A stretch of DNA of 64,000 nt from an uncultured Alphaproteobacteria bacterium (GTDB taxonomy: Bacteria; Pseudomonadota; Alphaproteobacteria; Caulobacterales; Caulobacteraceae). The notes below the pieces were generated by a model. The model was not told the DNA's origin. It did not search any database and saw nothing but the letters and a program-made list of their open reading frames with translations. A program made the position numbers and the translations under genes. Numbering within the stretch: position 1 is the first letter of the stretch; each line of letters opens with the position of its first letter. Of this stretch, positions 1 to 8,006 are shown piece after piece. The stretch is taken from the NCBI GenBank assembly GCA_903822175.1, contig CAIJOB010000007.1:43224-107223 (forward strand), read 5' to 3'.

Positions 1-344
1 GGCGGCGGGGTCGGCGGCCCTTCCACCTTCACCACCTTCTGCATCGCAAGGGTGCCGTCGGCATTGGCGGTCTTGGTGACGGTGACCGTTTCGTTTGGCG
101 AGATGGTCTGCGAAACCGTCGTGGCTGTGCGTCCCACGCTCTTGACATGGTGCGCACCGAGCGCCGCGACGAGTGTGCCGAACACCACCAGGGCCGCCAC
201 CGCAAGCGGCGCGATCCAGACGGATTGGTTCTCCCAAAGCTCCCGGCGCACCGACCAGAAGAACGGGCGGACCGGACGGGCGGGCGCCGGCGGCGGAGCC
301 GTGCGGTCGAACGGAGAGTCAGGGATGGTATCGGAGGCGGTCAT
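1..344 (-). CDS. ABC transporter permease, N-terminal part (runs off window)
   Basis: The reverse strand reads from an ATG at 344 to the window edge, about 114 codons. The start overlaps the ATPase stop by four bases (ATGA), so the two are translationally coupled. The product begins with a soluble, proline-rich segment (residues 1-30), then has one clear membrane helix (about residues 44-64, WIAPLAVAALVVFGTLVAAL), followed by a Thr/Val-rich extracytoplasmic stretch. This fits the permease of a YtrA-controlled ABC system. The permease assignment rests mainly on operon position, because only one helix is visible and the rest lies outside the window. Confidence 0.7.
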   Translation of the reverse strand, partial: MTASDTIPDSPFDRTAPPPAPARPVRPFFWSVRRELWENQSVWIAPLAVAALVVFGTLVAALGAHHVKSVGRTATTVSQTISPNETVTVTKTANADGTLAMQKVVKVEGPPTPP

Positions 345-1207
345 GCCGCGGCTCCCTTGGCTTGGCCGCCGATCATGGCGACGAACAGGTCGGCGATGCT
401 GGGCGTGCGGACTTCGCCCAGCGGGGCAAGGCGGGCGCGGTCCACGCCGTCGAACAGCAGCACCGTGCGGCCGAACACCTGGCGCTCGTGGATCGGGCCC
501 AGGCCCCGCGCGGCGATCAGCTGCTCCGGCGCGACCATGGCTTCGGTGAACCGGGCGTCGAGCGCCTCCATGCTGGTGTCGAGCACGATCTTGCCGCGGT
601 CGATGAACATCAGGTCGGTCAGGATGTCCTGGATCTCTTCCACCTGGTGGGTGGTCACCACGATCGTCCGGCTCCGGTCGAAATAGTCGTTGAGCAGGGT
701 GTCGTAGAACTGCTTGCGGTAGATCAGGTCGAGGCCGAGCGTCGGCTCGTCCAGCACCAGCAGCTTGGCGTCGATAGCCATCACCAACGCCAGGTGCAGT
801 TGGGTCAGCATGCCCTTGGAGAGCTCGCGCACCTTGCTGGCGCGCTTGATGCTGGTCTTGGCCAGGAAGCCTTCGGCCTTGGCGCGGTCGAACCGCGGAT
901 GGACGCCCTCCACATAGTTGAGCGCCTGGGAGACCTTCATCCAGCGCGGCAGCACGGCGACGTCCGCGATGAAGCAGACGTCGGCCATCAGCTTGTCGCG
1001 CTCGGTCCAGGGATCGCGCCCCAGCACCCTCAGCTCGCCCTCAAACGGCGTGAGCCCCAGGATGGCGTTGAGCGCCGTCGACTTGCCGGCGCCGTTGGGG
1101 CCGATCAGGCCCAGGATGCGGCCCTCCTCAACCTTCAGGTCGACGCCGTCCAACGCCGTGGTGGTCTTGTAGGCCTTGCGCAGGCCGCGGGCTTCAATGC
1201 AGGCCAT
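341..1207 (-). CDS. ABC transporter ATP-binding protein (YtrB-like)
   Basis: A 288-residue ATPase subunit that would energise the membrane partner encoded next on the same strand. Visible motifs are Walker A (GPNGAGKST, about residue 37), a Q-loop region, a variant signature LSKGMLTQLHLALVMA in place of LSGGQ, Walker B plus D-loop (LLVLDEPTLGLD) and the switch histidine (TTHQVEE). The LSKG-type signature is typical of the YtrB branch, which sits downstream of YtrA-type GntR regulators. The start lies 3 bases past the regulator stop, and the 3' end overlaps the permease start. The substrate cannot be read from sequence. YtrBC-type systems are often linked to cell-envelope stress in other bacteria. 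Confidence 0.93.
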   Translation of the reverse strand: MACIEARGLRKAYKTTTALDGVDLKVEEGRILGLIGPNGAGKSTALNAILGLTPFEGELRVLGRDPWTERDKLMADVCFIADVAVLPRWMKVSQALNYVEGVHPRFDRAKAEGFLAKTSIKRASKVRELSKGMLTQLHLALVMAIDAKLLVLDEPTLGLDLIYRKQFYDTLLNDYFDRSRTIVVTTHQVEEIQDILTDLMFIDRGKIVLDTSMEALDARFTEAMVAPEQLIAARGLGPIHERQVFGRTVLLFDGVDRARLAPLGEVRTPSIADLFVAMIGGQAKGAAA

Positions 1208-1210
1208 GGC

Positions 1211-1576
1211 TCAGCCCTCTCCCTTGGGGCTTGCCGCCAGCAGGTCCTTGGTGGTGAGGCCCAGGCGCTGGATGGTGGCCTGGATCTGCGGCCACTGCTC
1301 GGCCAGGAACCGCTGACGCTCGCCGGCCAGCAGCACGTCTTTGGCGCCGGTGTTGATGAACAGGCCAAGACCCCGGCGCTTTTCCACCAGGCCCCCGTCG
1401 GCGAGCTGTTCGTAGCCCTTCATCACCGTCAGCGGATTGACGCGGTACTCCGCCGCCACGTTGCGGACGGACGGCAAGGGATCGCCTTCGCCCAGCACGC
1501 CGTCGAGGATCATCGCGACCACCCGGTCGTGAATCTGCCGGTAGATCGGCTGACTATCATTCCACTCTCGATCCAT
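1211..1576 (-). CDS. GntR-family transcriptional regulator, YtrA subfamily
   Basis: This 121-residue protein has the short architecture of the YtrA subfamily: an N-terminal winged helix (PIYRQIHDRVVAMILDG, then PSVRNVAAEYRVNPLTVMKGYEQL as recognition region, and the wing EKRRGLGLFI) followed by only about 45 residues of helical dimerisation tail. It is the first gene of a three-gene minus-strand operon with an ABC ATPase and a permease. YtrA proteins usually repress their own operon, and an inverted repeat that could be the operator lies upstream at 1684-1709. The ATG at 1576 gives the normal family N-terminus. Confidence 0.92.
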   Translation of the reverse strand: MDREWNDSQPIYRQIHDRVVAMILDGVLGEGDPLPSVRNVAAEYRVNPLTVMKGYEQLADGGLVEKRRGLGLFINTGAKDVLLAGERQRFLAEQWPQIQATIQRLGLTTKDLLAASPKGEG

Positions 1577-1683
1577 CGTCTGTTCCAGATAGTCCCTTCG
1601 AAGCGGCGGACGGCCGCTCGCGATGACTTCCCAACCTTGCGGCGATTCACGTCTGAGCCCTTGCCCGATGTGTTACGCTGAAA

Positions 1684-1716
1684 TGGTGTTGTAGTGTACT
1701 ATATCACCAACGACAA
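1684..1716 (-). promoter_or_regulatory. Promoter and candidate GntR/YtrA operator for the ABC operon
   Basis: An interrupted inverted repeat TGGTG-N3-TAGT-N2-ACTA-N3-CACCA occupies 1684-1709, an arrangement expected for a dimeric winged-helix repressor. On the minus strand it overlaps a plausible sigma-70 promoter: TTGTCG (1711-1716), a 17-base spacer and TACAAC (1688-1693), about 110 bases upstream of the regulator start. Binding there would block the polymerase site directly, so autorepression is the natural reading. The repeat is visible directly; its use by this regulator is inferred. Confidence 0.55.
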
Positions 1717-1771
1717 GCGGTTTCTTTCAGACCCCCTCTTTGGCCCGCCCCCCGTTCCCATCTGACCCAAG

Positions 1772-2758
1772 GTGAACTATCTGGTTTCCGCGCGCGGCAA
1801 CCGCGCCTCGAACGCGTCTAAGAGTGGGTGTCCCTTGGCCGACCTCGCCGTTTTCTACGAACACCCGCAGTGGTTCACCGCGCTGTTCGACACCTTGAAC
1901 CGTCGAGGCCTGGACTGGACCGCCATCGAGATCCAGGACCACACCTTCGATCCCGGCGACACGTCCCTGCCCGCTCCGGTGATCCTCAACCGCCTCGCCA
2001 TGTCCTCCTTCCTGCGCCAGGAGGAGCACGCGCTGTTCTATTCCATGGCCGTCCTCGACCATTGGCAGGGCCTGGGCGCGCGGGTGATCAACGGCCCCGG
2101 CGTGCTCGCCTACGACACCAACAAGGCCCGCCAGCTCAGCCTCTTCCGCAAGGCCGGCCTCGCCATCCCCAAGACCCGCGTCGCCCACCGCCGCGTCGAC
2201 GTGCCGAGGCTCGCCGCCGAGGTCGGCTATCCGGTGATGGTCAAGGTGAATGTCGGCGGGTCCGGCACGGGCATGATCCGCTACGACAGCGCCGAAGAGC
2301 TGGAGGCCGCCGTCGCCGACCAGCTGACCCCGGTGGGCGTCGATGGCGTGGCCCTGATCCAGGAATACATCCCGGCCCGCGATGCGCGGGTGATCCGCTG
2401 CGAAGTGCTGGACGGCAAGCTGCTCTACGCGCTCGCGCTCGACGGCGCCGGCTCGACCTTCGACCTCTGCCCAGCCGACGTCTGCATGGTCGACAAGCCC
2501 ACCATCACGCTCAGCGAATTCAAGCCGCCAGCCGACATCACCAAGGCGGTCGAGAAGGTCGCGCGGATGAGCGGCCTGGACGTCGGCGGCATCGAATACA
2601 TGATCGACGACCGCGACGGCGTGGCACGCTTCTACGACCTCAACGCCATGTCGAACTTCGTGGCCAAGCCGCTGGAGGTCCTGGGCTGGGACCCGCACGA
2701 CAACCTGGTCGACTACCTGCTTCCCCTGATCGCCGCTCAACAGAAGGCCGCCGCTTGA
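1772..2758 (+). CDS. ATP-grasp ligase (RimK-like)
   Basis: A 328-residue protein with the RimK/LysX-type ATP-grasp layout. There is an N-terminal alpha/beta preATP domain, then DTNKARQLSLFRKAGLAIPKT, the lysine strand and glycine loop YPVMVKVNVGGSGTGM, the hinge LIQEYIP, and the metal/ATP end GGIEYMIDD...FYDLNAMSNF (acidic and Asn ligands). Such enzymes join a carboxylate to an amine or thiol through an acyl phosphate. The stop overlaps the next start (ATGA), coupling it to a flavin monooxygenase. The start is a GTG with a weak ribosome site. A TTG near 1835 is a possible alternative that would trim about 21 residues. The substrate is unknown. Confidence 0.82.
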   Translation: MNYLVSARGNRASNASKSGCPLADLAVFYEHPQWFTALFDTLNRRGLDWTAIEIQDHTFDPGDTSLPAPVILNRLAMSSFLRQEEHALFYSMAVLDHWQGLGARVINGPGVLAYDTNKARQLSLFRKAGLAIPKTRVAHRRVDVPRLAAEVGYPVMVKVNVGGSGTGMIRYDSAEELEAAVADQLTPVGVDGVALIQEYIPARDARVIRCEVLDGKLLYALALDGAGSTFDLCPADVCMVDKPTITLSEFKPPADITKAVEKVARMSGLDVGGIEYMIDDRDGVARFYDLNAMSNFVAKPLEVLGWDPHDNLVDYLLPLIAAQQKAAA

Positions 2759-3768
2759 TGAGGTATGGGTTTTGGACCCCGGTGTTCGGCGGCTGGCTGC
2801 GCAACATCCCCGACGAGCACATGGCGCCGACCTGGGAATATACGAAGCGCCTCTGCCAGCGGGCCGAGAAGATCGGCTACGACCTGACCCTGGTCGCCGA
2901 GCTCAACCTCAACGACATCAAGGGGACCGACCAGCCGGCGCTCGACGCCTGGTCGACCGCCGCGGCGCTCGCCGCCGTCACCGACACGCTCGAACTGATG
3001 GTCGCCGTGCGGCCGAACTTCCACCAGCCGGCGCTGTTCGCGAAAGCCGCCGCCAACATCGACAATATCGCGGGCGGCCGGCTGGCGCTGAACGTCGTCT
3101 CCTCCTGGTGGGCGGAAGAGGCCACCAGCTATGGCCTGCAGTTCGACCAGCACGACGACCGCTATGGCCGCACGTCCGAATGGCTCGACGTCGTCGACGG
3201 CCTGTGGACCCAGCCGAAATACACCCACGACGGCGCCCGCTATCAGCTGAAGGACGCGATCTGCGAGCCCAAGCCGGTGAGGAAGCCGGTGGTCTACGCC
3301 GGCGGCGAGTCCGAGGCCGCCAAGACCCTGATCGCCAACCAGTGCGACGCCTATGTCATGCACGGCGACACCGCAGAGGTGATCGCCGAGAAGATCGCCG
3401 ACATGCGCGCGCGCCGGGCCAAGACCGGCAAGCCGCCGATGAGCTTCGGCATGGCCGCCTACGCCATCGTCCGCGACACCGAGGAAGAAGCCCGCGAAGA
3501 GGTCGCGCGGATCACCACGCTCGACCCCAACGCGCCGGGTTTCGGCAATTACGACCAATGGCTCTCCGGCACCCAGCTCGAGCGGGAGATGAAGATCGCC
3601 GAATATTCGGTCTCCAACCGCGGCCTGCGCCCCAACCTCATCGGCACGCCCGCTCAGATCAAGGCACGGATCGCCGCCTACGAGGAAGCCGGCCTCGACC
3701 TCCTGCTGTTGCAGATGAGCCCGCAGTATGAGGAGATGGAGCGGTTCGCGGAGAAAGTGATCAACTGA
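2758..3768 (+). CDS. LLM-class flavin-dependent monooxygenase (SsuD/SfnG-like)
   Basis: A 336-residue luciferase-like TIM barrel that would use FMNH2 and O2. Family hallmarks include the N-terminal strand MRYGFWTPVFGGW, AVRPNFHQPALFAKAAANID, then IAGGRLALNVVSSWW, the FMN-site sequence ERDYRYGRTSEW-like segment QHDDRYGRTSEWLDVVDGLW, and GTPAQIKARIAAYEEAGLDL near the C-terminus. This is the pattern of alkanesulfonate and dimethylsulfone monooxygenases. Translation is coupled to the ATP-grasp gene through a four-base overlap, so both probably act on one small molecule. No flavin reductase lies alongside; the closest in the window is at 12919-13482. The substrate is unknown, although the fold is certain. 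Confidence 0.88.
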   Translation: MRYGFWTPVFGGWLRNIPDEHMAPTWEYTKRLCQRAEKIGYDLTLVAELNLNDIKGTDQPALDAWSTAAALAAVTDTLELMVAVRPNFHQPALFAKAAANIDNIAGGRLALNVVSSWWAEEATSYGLQFDQHDDRYGRTSEWLDVVDGLWTQPKYTHDGARYQLKDAICEPKPVRKPVVYAGGESEAAKTLIANQCDAYVMHGDTAEVIAEKIADMRARRAKTGKPPMSFGMAAYAIVRDTEEEAREEVARITTLDPNAPGFGNYDQWLSGTQLEREMKIAEYSVSNRGLRPNLIGTPAQIKARIAAYEEAGLDLLLLQMSPQYEEMERFAEKVIN

Positions 3769-3827
3769 GCGAGGCGGCGACATCCCGGCAGGCGGCCTGG
3801 CGAAAGATCATCGCCTATTGCCTGCTC

Positions 3828-4634
3828 GTGCCGTTGCTCAGCCTCCCCGGCTATTACCTCGGCGTGCACCATCACGGCCTGACCGGGCGCCAGGCGGCCG
3901 CGGTGCTGATGTGGGGCGGCCCGGCGCTGTCGGCGATCATCGTGCGGCTGGTCACCGAGCGCAGCTTGGCCGGCATCGGCTTTGGGCTGATGGATCCCAA
4001 GTGGCTGTGGATCGCCGCGGCGCTCCCGCTGGCCTATGGCTTGCCGCCCTATCTGATCGCCTGGGGCGCCGGCCTCGCCGACTTTGTCCCCAGCCGCTGG
4101 TCGACCGTCCTGCCCTACGGCCTCCACGTCGAGGGCGTGTTCCCGGCGCTCGGCGCGATCCTCACCGTCGGCCTGTTCGACAAGGTCAGCCGGGCGCTCG
4201 GCGAAGAGATCGGTTGGCGCGGCCTCCTCGTGCCGGAACTCCTGAAGGTCGTGAGCTTCCGCAACACCGCGCTGATCTCCGGCGTCATCTGGGCGCTGTG
4301 GCATTTCCCGCTGATCGTCTTCGCCGACTACAACGCCGCCGGCACGCCGGTCGCGTTCCAGCTCTGCTGCTTCGCCGCGATGATCGTCAGCTCGTCCTTC
4401 CTCTACGCCTGGCTGCGCCTGCGCTCAGCCAGCGTCTGGCCGCCAACGATCCTGCACGCCGCGCACAACCTCCTGGTCCAGTCGGTGTTCGACCAGGCCA
4501 GCGTCAACAAGAACGGCGCCTTCTACCTGACCACCGAGTTCGGCTGCGGCATCGCGCTGTTCACGATCCTGATCGCCTGGCTGATCCTGCGGCGCGGGCC
4601 CGGGCCGGCCGCGCCCACATTGACGGCGGCCTGA
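3828..4634 (+). CDS. CPBP-family intramembrane metalloprotease
   Basis: A polytopic membrane protein of at least 268 residues. It carries the CPBP (Abi/CAAX protease-like) motif EEIGWRG (the EExxxR motif) followed by a helix with WALWHFP and a later HAAHN histidine, which together form the proposed zinc or catalytic site. It closely follows the monooxygenase. Start choice is a problem. With GTG at 3828 the first membrane helix is cut short, yet the frame is open back to 3732 and adds residues reading WRKIIAYCLLVPLL, which complete that helix. The only near-start there is CTG at 3765, overlapping the monooxygenase stop as CTGA. The true protein may therefore begin at 3765. Confidence 0.85.
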   Translation: MPLLSLPGYYLGVHHHGLTGRQAAAVLMWGGPALSAIIVRLVTERSLAGIGFGLMDPKWLWIAAALPLAYGLPPYLIAWGAGLADFVPSRWSTVLPYGLHVEGVFPALGAILTVGLFDKVSRALGEEIGWRGLLVPELLKVVSFRNTALISGVIWALWHFPLIVFADYNAAGTPVAFQLCCFAAMIVSSSFLYAWLRLRSASVWPPTILHAAHNLLVQSVFDQASVNKNGAFYLTTEFGCGIALFTILIAWLILRRGPGPAAPTLTAA

Positions 4635-4674
4635 TCCGGCGCAGGATGGGGCGACGTTCTTTGGGGAGATATCC

Positions 4675-4998
4675 ATGCGCAGACTGCTGATCGCCGCGGG
4701 CCTTGCGGCCGCGCTCGCCACGCCCGCCTTCGCCGACACCGTGCAGGAGGTGACCGCCCACGGCATGATCATCACCATCGGCGACATGCAGATCGACGTG
4801 GACTACACGCCCGACGGCAAGTTCACCGCGCTCGGCGGCCAGATCGCCGGCACCTGGCGGATCGACGGCGACAAACTCTGCACGGTCGCCGCCATCGCGC
4901 CCGAGGAGAACTGCATCGTCTATCCGAAAGGCAAGAAGTCCGGCGACAGCTTCGAGGTCACCGGCCCGCAGGGCTCGGCCACGGTGAAGATCAAATAG
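4675..4998 (+). CDS. Small secreted protein of unknown function
   Basis: A 107-residue product with a clear Sec signal peptide (MRRLLIAAGLAAALATPAFA, cleavage after AFA) and a strong ribosome site (GGGGAG) before the ATG. The mature part is beta-rich and holds two cysteines (within KLCTVAAIAPEENC), which could form a disulfide in the periplasm. The layout resembles small lipocalin-like or DUF-type periplasmic proteins that report a dry measurement of turnover (TPDGKFTALGGQIAGTWRID). I do not recognise a named family. It lies 40 bases after the CPBP protease on the same strand and converges on the OPT transporter. Confidence 0.75.
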   Translation: MRRLLIAAGLAAALATPAFADTVQEVTAHGMIITIGDMQIDVDYTPDGKFTALGGQIAGTWRIDGDKLCTVAAIAPEENCIVYPKGKKSGDSFEVTGPQGSATVKIK

Positions 4999-5004
4999 GC
5001 GGCG

Positions 5005-7317
5005 CTAGATCTTCTTGGCGGCTCCGGCGCGGAACAGGAGCGCCATCAGAGCCAGGAACGGCAGGCACGACAGCAGGTCCGACCAGGCGCCGTTGAACAC
5101 CGGATTGGCGCTCTCCATCAGCTTGGTGATGTCGCGGTCGAAGTTCCCCAGCACGCCGGCCGAGAACGCGATACCGATGCCGGCGATGGCGCCGCCAGCG
5201 ATGTAGCCCGAGGCCATCAGCACGCCGGGGCTGCGGTCGGACTGGGCGGCGAGCTCGGCCTCCGAAAGGGCCTCTTCCCCATCGCTGGTCTTGGGCGCCA
5301 GGCCGCGGCTTCGCCGGTCCACAAGCCAGCGCACCGCGCCGCCCACGAAGATCGGCAGCGAGGACGAGATCGGCAGATAGACCCCGACCGCAAAGGCCAG
5401 CGAGGGGATGGCGCACATCTCCAGCACCACCGCGATCATCACGCCCAGCAGGACCAGCGCCCAGGGCAGCTGGCGGTTCAGGATGCCCTTGATGATGTAG
5501 CTCATCAGCGTGGCCTTGGGCGCGTCGAACTTGGTGACGCTGGTGCCGTCGGGGCGGACCTTCACGTGGCCATTGATGCCCGGGTCGACCAGATAGGCGA
5601 GCGTGCCGTCGTTGCGGACCAGGTAGCGGGTCGCAGCCCCGCCGGAGGGGTCGGCCTTCTGCCAGACGTGATAGACGCCGCCGTCCTGCACATGCTGCGG
5701 CCCGGCCAGCGCCTCGGTCGGGAGCGCGGCGGCGGCGGCGGGGGTGATCGCCGCGACCGAGGCCGGTTGCGGCACATAGACGGTCGCGGCCTGATTGAGC
5801 GACAGCAGGATCGGGCCCAGCGCGATCGCCGAGGCGAGCGAGCCCACCAGGATCGCGATCTGCTGGGCCCGGGGCGTGGCGCCGACCAGGAAGCCGGTCT
5901 TCAGGTCCTGCGAGGTCGAGCCGCCGTTCGAGGACGCGATGCAGACGATGCCGCCGACCGACAGCGCGGTGACGAAATAGCTCGGCCCCGTCCAGCCCAG
6001 CAGCAGGAAGATCAGGCAGGTCAGCAGCAGCGTCGCCACGGTCATGCCGCTGATCGGATTGGAGGACGAGCCGAGCTCGCCGGTCAGCCGCGAGGACACC
6101 GTCACGAACAGGAAGCCGAACAGCACGATCAGCATGGCGCCGGCGATGTTCATGTGCAGCGATGGCGACAGCAGGATCGCCACCACCAGGACGACGACGC
6201 CCGCCGCCACCCACTTCATGGAGAGGTCGCGGTCGGTGCGCGGCACGGCCGAGCCCTGGCCTTCAGCCACGGTCGAAGCCTTGCCGCCAAAGTCGCCCAG
6301 GCCAGCCTTCAGGCTGCGCCAGATGGTCGGGATGGCGCGGGCGAGACTGATGAGCCCGCCGGCGGTGACCGCGCCCGCGCCGATGTAGAGGATGTAGGCG
6401 CTGCGGATATCGCCCGGCGACATGGCGCTGATCAGGGTCTTGCCGGGCGGGATGACGCCAGTCGCCATGCCGCCGAAGAACTGGATCGCCGGGATCAGCA
6501 CCATGTAGGCCAGCACCCCGCCGGCGGCCATGGTCGCGGCGATGCGCGGGCCGATGATGTAGCCGACGCCCAGCAGCTCCGGCGAGATCTCCGCGGCGAT
6601 CGAGGCCTTGGCCAAGGGCGCGGCGAACAGCTTTTCCGGCGTGTCCTTCCAGAGTTTGAAGACGCCCTCGCAGAGCTTGTAGACGAGGCCGATCCCAAAG
6701 CCGGTGACGATGGTCCGGGCGCCGCGGGAGACCTCGGCCTCGGTCTGGGCGCCGCCGGCCTCCTGGCCGATCTCGTGCTCCTCGCGCGTCGCGCCGGCCT
6801 TCAGCACCTCGGCGCAGGCCGTGCCCTCGGGATATTTCAGAATGCCATGCTGCTCGACGATCAGGGCGCGGCGCAGCGGGATCATCATCAGGATGCCCAG
6901 CAGGCCGCCCAGCACCGCCACCAGCATCACGTGGGCGATCTCCATGTCGAAGCCCAGGATCATGATCGCCGGCATGGTGACGCCCAGGCCAAAGGCGATG
7001 CTCTCGCCGGCTGAGCCCGCGGTCTGGACGATGTTGTTCTGGAGGATCGACGCCTTGGCGATCCCCAGCCGCTGCAGCAGGCGGAACAGCGTGATCGAGA
7101 TCACCGCTACGGGGATCGAGGCCGAGACCGTCAGGCCCACCTTCAGCACGAGGTAGAGCGACGAAGCCCCGAAGATCACACCCAGCAGCGCGCCGATCAC
7201 CACATGCAGGATGGTGAGCTCGGGCAGGATCACATTGGCCGGAATGAACGGCCGGAAGGCGGACTTGGCGCGCCCGCCCTTGGTCGCGGCGGCGGGCTTG
7301 ATGGCGGTATCGGTCAC
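5005..7317 (-). CDS. OPT-family oligopeptide transporter
   Basis: A roughly 770-residue polytopic protein of the OPT superfamily, which imports peptides or metal-siderophore complexes with protons. Many hydrophobic helices are seen, with family segments such as TVSASIPVAVISITLF, NNIVQTAGSAGESIAFGLGVTMPA (the conserved NxxQTxxSAGE region), YPEGTACAEVLKAG and a long periplasmic or loop insertion at about residues 540-620. I prefer the GTG at 7317 (protein start VTDTAIKPAA) because it has GGGGAG seven to eight bases upstream. An in-frame ATG at 7341 would add eight residues. It belongs to the bacterial iron/oligopeptide branch by the NNIVQT...GE element. The substrate is not defined. Confidence 0.9.
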   Translation of the reverse strand: MTDTAIKPAAATKGGRAKSAFRPFIPANVILPELTILHVVIGALLGVIFGASSLYLVLKVGLTVSASIPVAVISITLFRLLQRLGIAKASILQNNIVQTAGSAGESIAFGLGVTMPAIMILGFDMEIAHVMLVAVLGGLLGILMMIPLRRALIVEQHGILKYPEGTACAEVLKAGATREEHEIGQEAGGAQTEAEVSRGARTIVTGFGIGLVYKLCEGVFKLWKDTPEKLFAAPLAKASIAAEISPELLGVGYIIGPRIAATMAAGGVLAYMVLIPAIQFFGGMATGVIPPGKTLISAMSPGDIRSAYILYIGAGAVTAGGLISLARAIPTIWRSLKAGLGDFGGKASTVAEGQGSAVPRTDRDLSMKWVAAGVVVLVVAILLSPSLHMNIAGAMLIVLFGFLFVTVSSRLTGELGSSSNPISGMTVATLLLTCLIFLLLGWTGPSYFVTALSVGGIVCIASSNGGSTSQDLKTGFLVGATPRAQQIAILVGSLASAIALGPILLSLNQAATVYVPQPASVAAITPAAAAALPTEALAGPQHVQDGGVYHVWQKADPSGGAATRYLVRNDGTLAYLVDPGINGHVKVRPDGTSVTKFDAPKATLMSYIIKGILNRQLPWALVLLGVMIAVVLEMCAIPSLAFAVGVYLPISSSLPIFVGGAVRWLVDRRSRGLAPKTSDGEEALSEAELAAQSDRSPGVLMASGYIAGGAIAGIGIAFSAGVLGNFDRDITKLMESANPVFNGAWSDLLSCLPFLALMALLFRAGAAKKI

Positions 7318-7366
7318 GCAGGTCTCCCCAATCGGCGCCAACTAGAGCATCGCCCGGCGCCGACCG

Positions 7367-7972
7367 CTAGCTGTCGCGGGGCTTGGCCCGCCCTTCCCGC
7401 GCGCAGATGTAGCGCTCGATCGGCACGGACAGGGCATTGAGCATGAAGCCCATCGGCGCCCAGGCCGTGTGGAACGATCCCACCACGGCCGTCGCAGCGG
7501 CGGCGAACAGGAAGACGATCAGGCCCGCGGTCTCCTCGGCGGCGGAGCGCTCCCCCGGGGGCGCGGCGCGGCCGATCATCCAGCCGCAGACAGCCATGCC
7601 GGCGAGGTTCGCCGAATAGAGCCAGATGGCCGGCGCCAGCGACGCGTAGCGGCCGATCAGCAGGGTTGAGAACGGCACGAAGGTGACCAGCAGCAGGTTC
7701 GCCAGCGACCAGTTCACATAGCGCTGGCCGACCTCGTGCTGCGAGGCCCGCTCCGCCACCAGCTCGCGCCAGCGGATGCCCAGGACCAGGAAGCTCAACC
7801 CATAGGGCCAGATCTTGGGCCAAAGGCCGATCAGCAGGGCGACCAGCTCGGCGTCGGTCTTCGGGTCCAGGCCGTCGGGTACGCGGATCTCCAGCACCAA
7901 CAGGGTCATGGCGACCCCGAAGATGCCGTCGGCCAGGGCTTCGAGACGGTGGCGCGGATACATGGCGGGCAC
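7367..7972 (-). CDS. TMEM175/DUF1211-family potassium channel-like protein
   Basis: A 201-residue membrane protein with about six helices. The first helix carries the signature RLEALADGIFGVAMTLLVLEI, matching the RxxxFSD-type motif that defines bacterial TMEM175 (DUF1211) proteins, which form tetrameric K+-selective leak channels. The later helices (LSFLVLGIRWRELV, LLVTFVPFSTLLIG, IVFLFAAAATAVVGSFHTAW) fit. It lies alone between two other minus-strand genes with short gaps, and nothing around it suggests a specific partner. Confidence 0.87.
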   Translation of the reverse strand: MPAMYPRHRLEALADGIFGVAMTLLVLEIRVPDGLDPKTDAELVALLIGLWPKIWPYGLSFLVLGIRWRELVAERASQHEVGQRYVNWSLANLLLVTFVPFSTLLIGRYASLAPAIWLYSANLAGMAVCGWMIGRAAPPGERSAAEETAGLIVFLFAAAATAVVGSFHTAWAPMGFMLNALSVPIERYICAREGRAKPRDS

Positions 7973-8006
7973 TGTGCGATGTTTCGCTCAGGCCCGCCAA
8001 GCCGGC

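Noticed and set aside
5566..7014. Long plus-strand frame across the OPT transporter
   Set aside because: It is a shadow of the transporter on the other strand, with repeated Arg/Asp/Gln composition and no recognisable fold.
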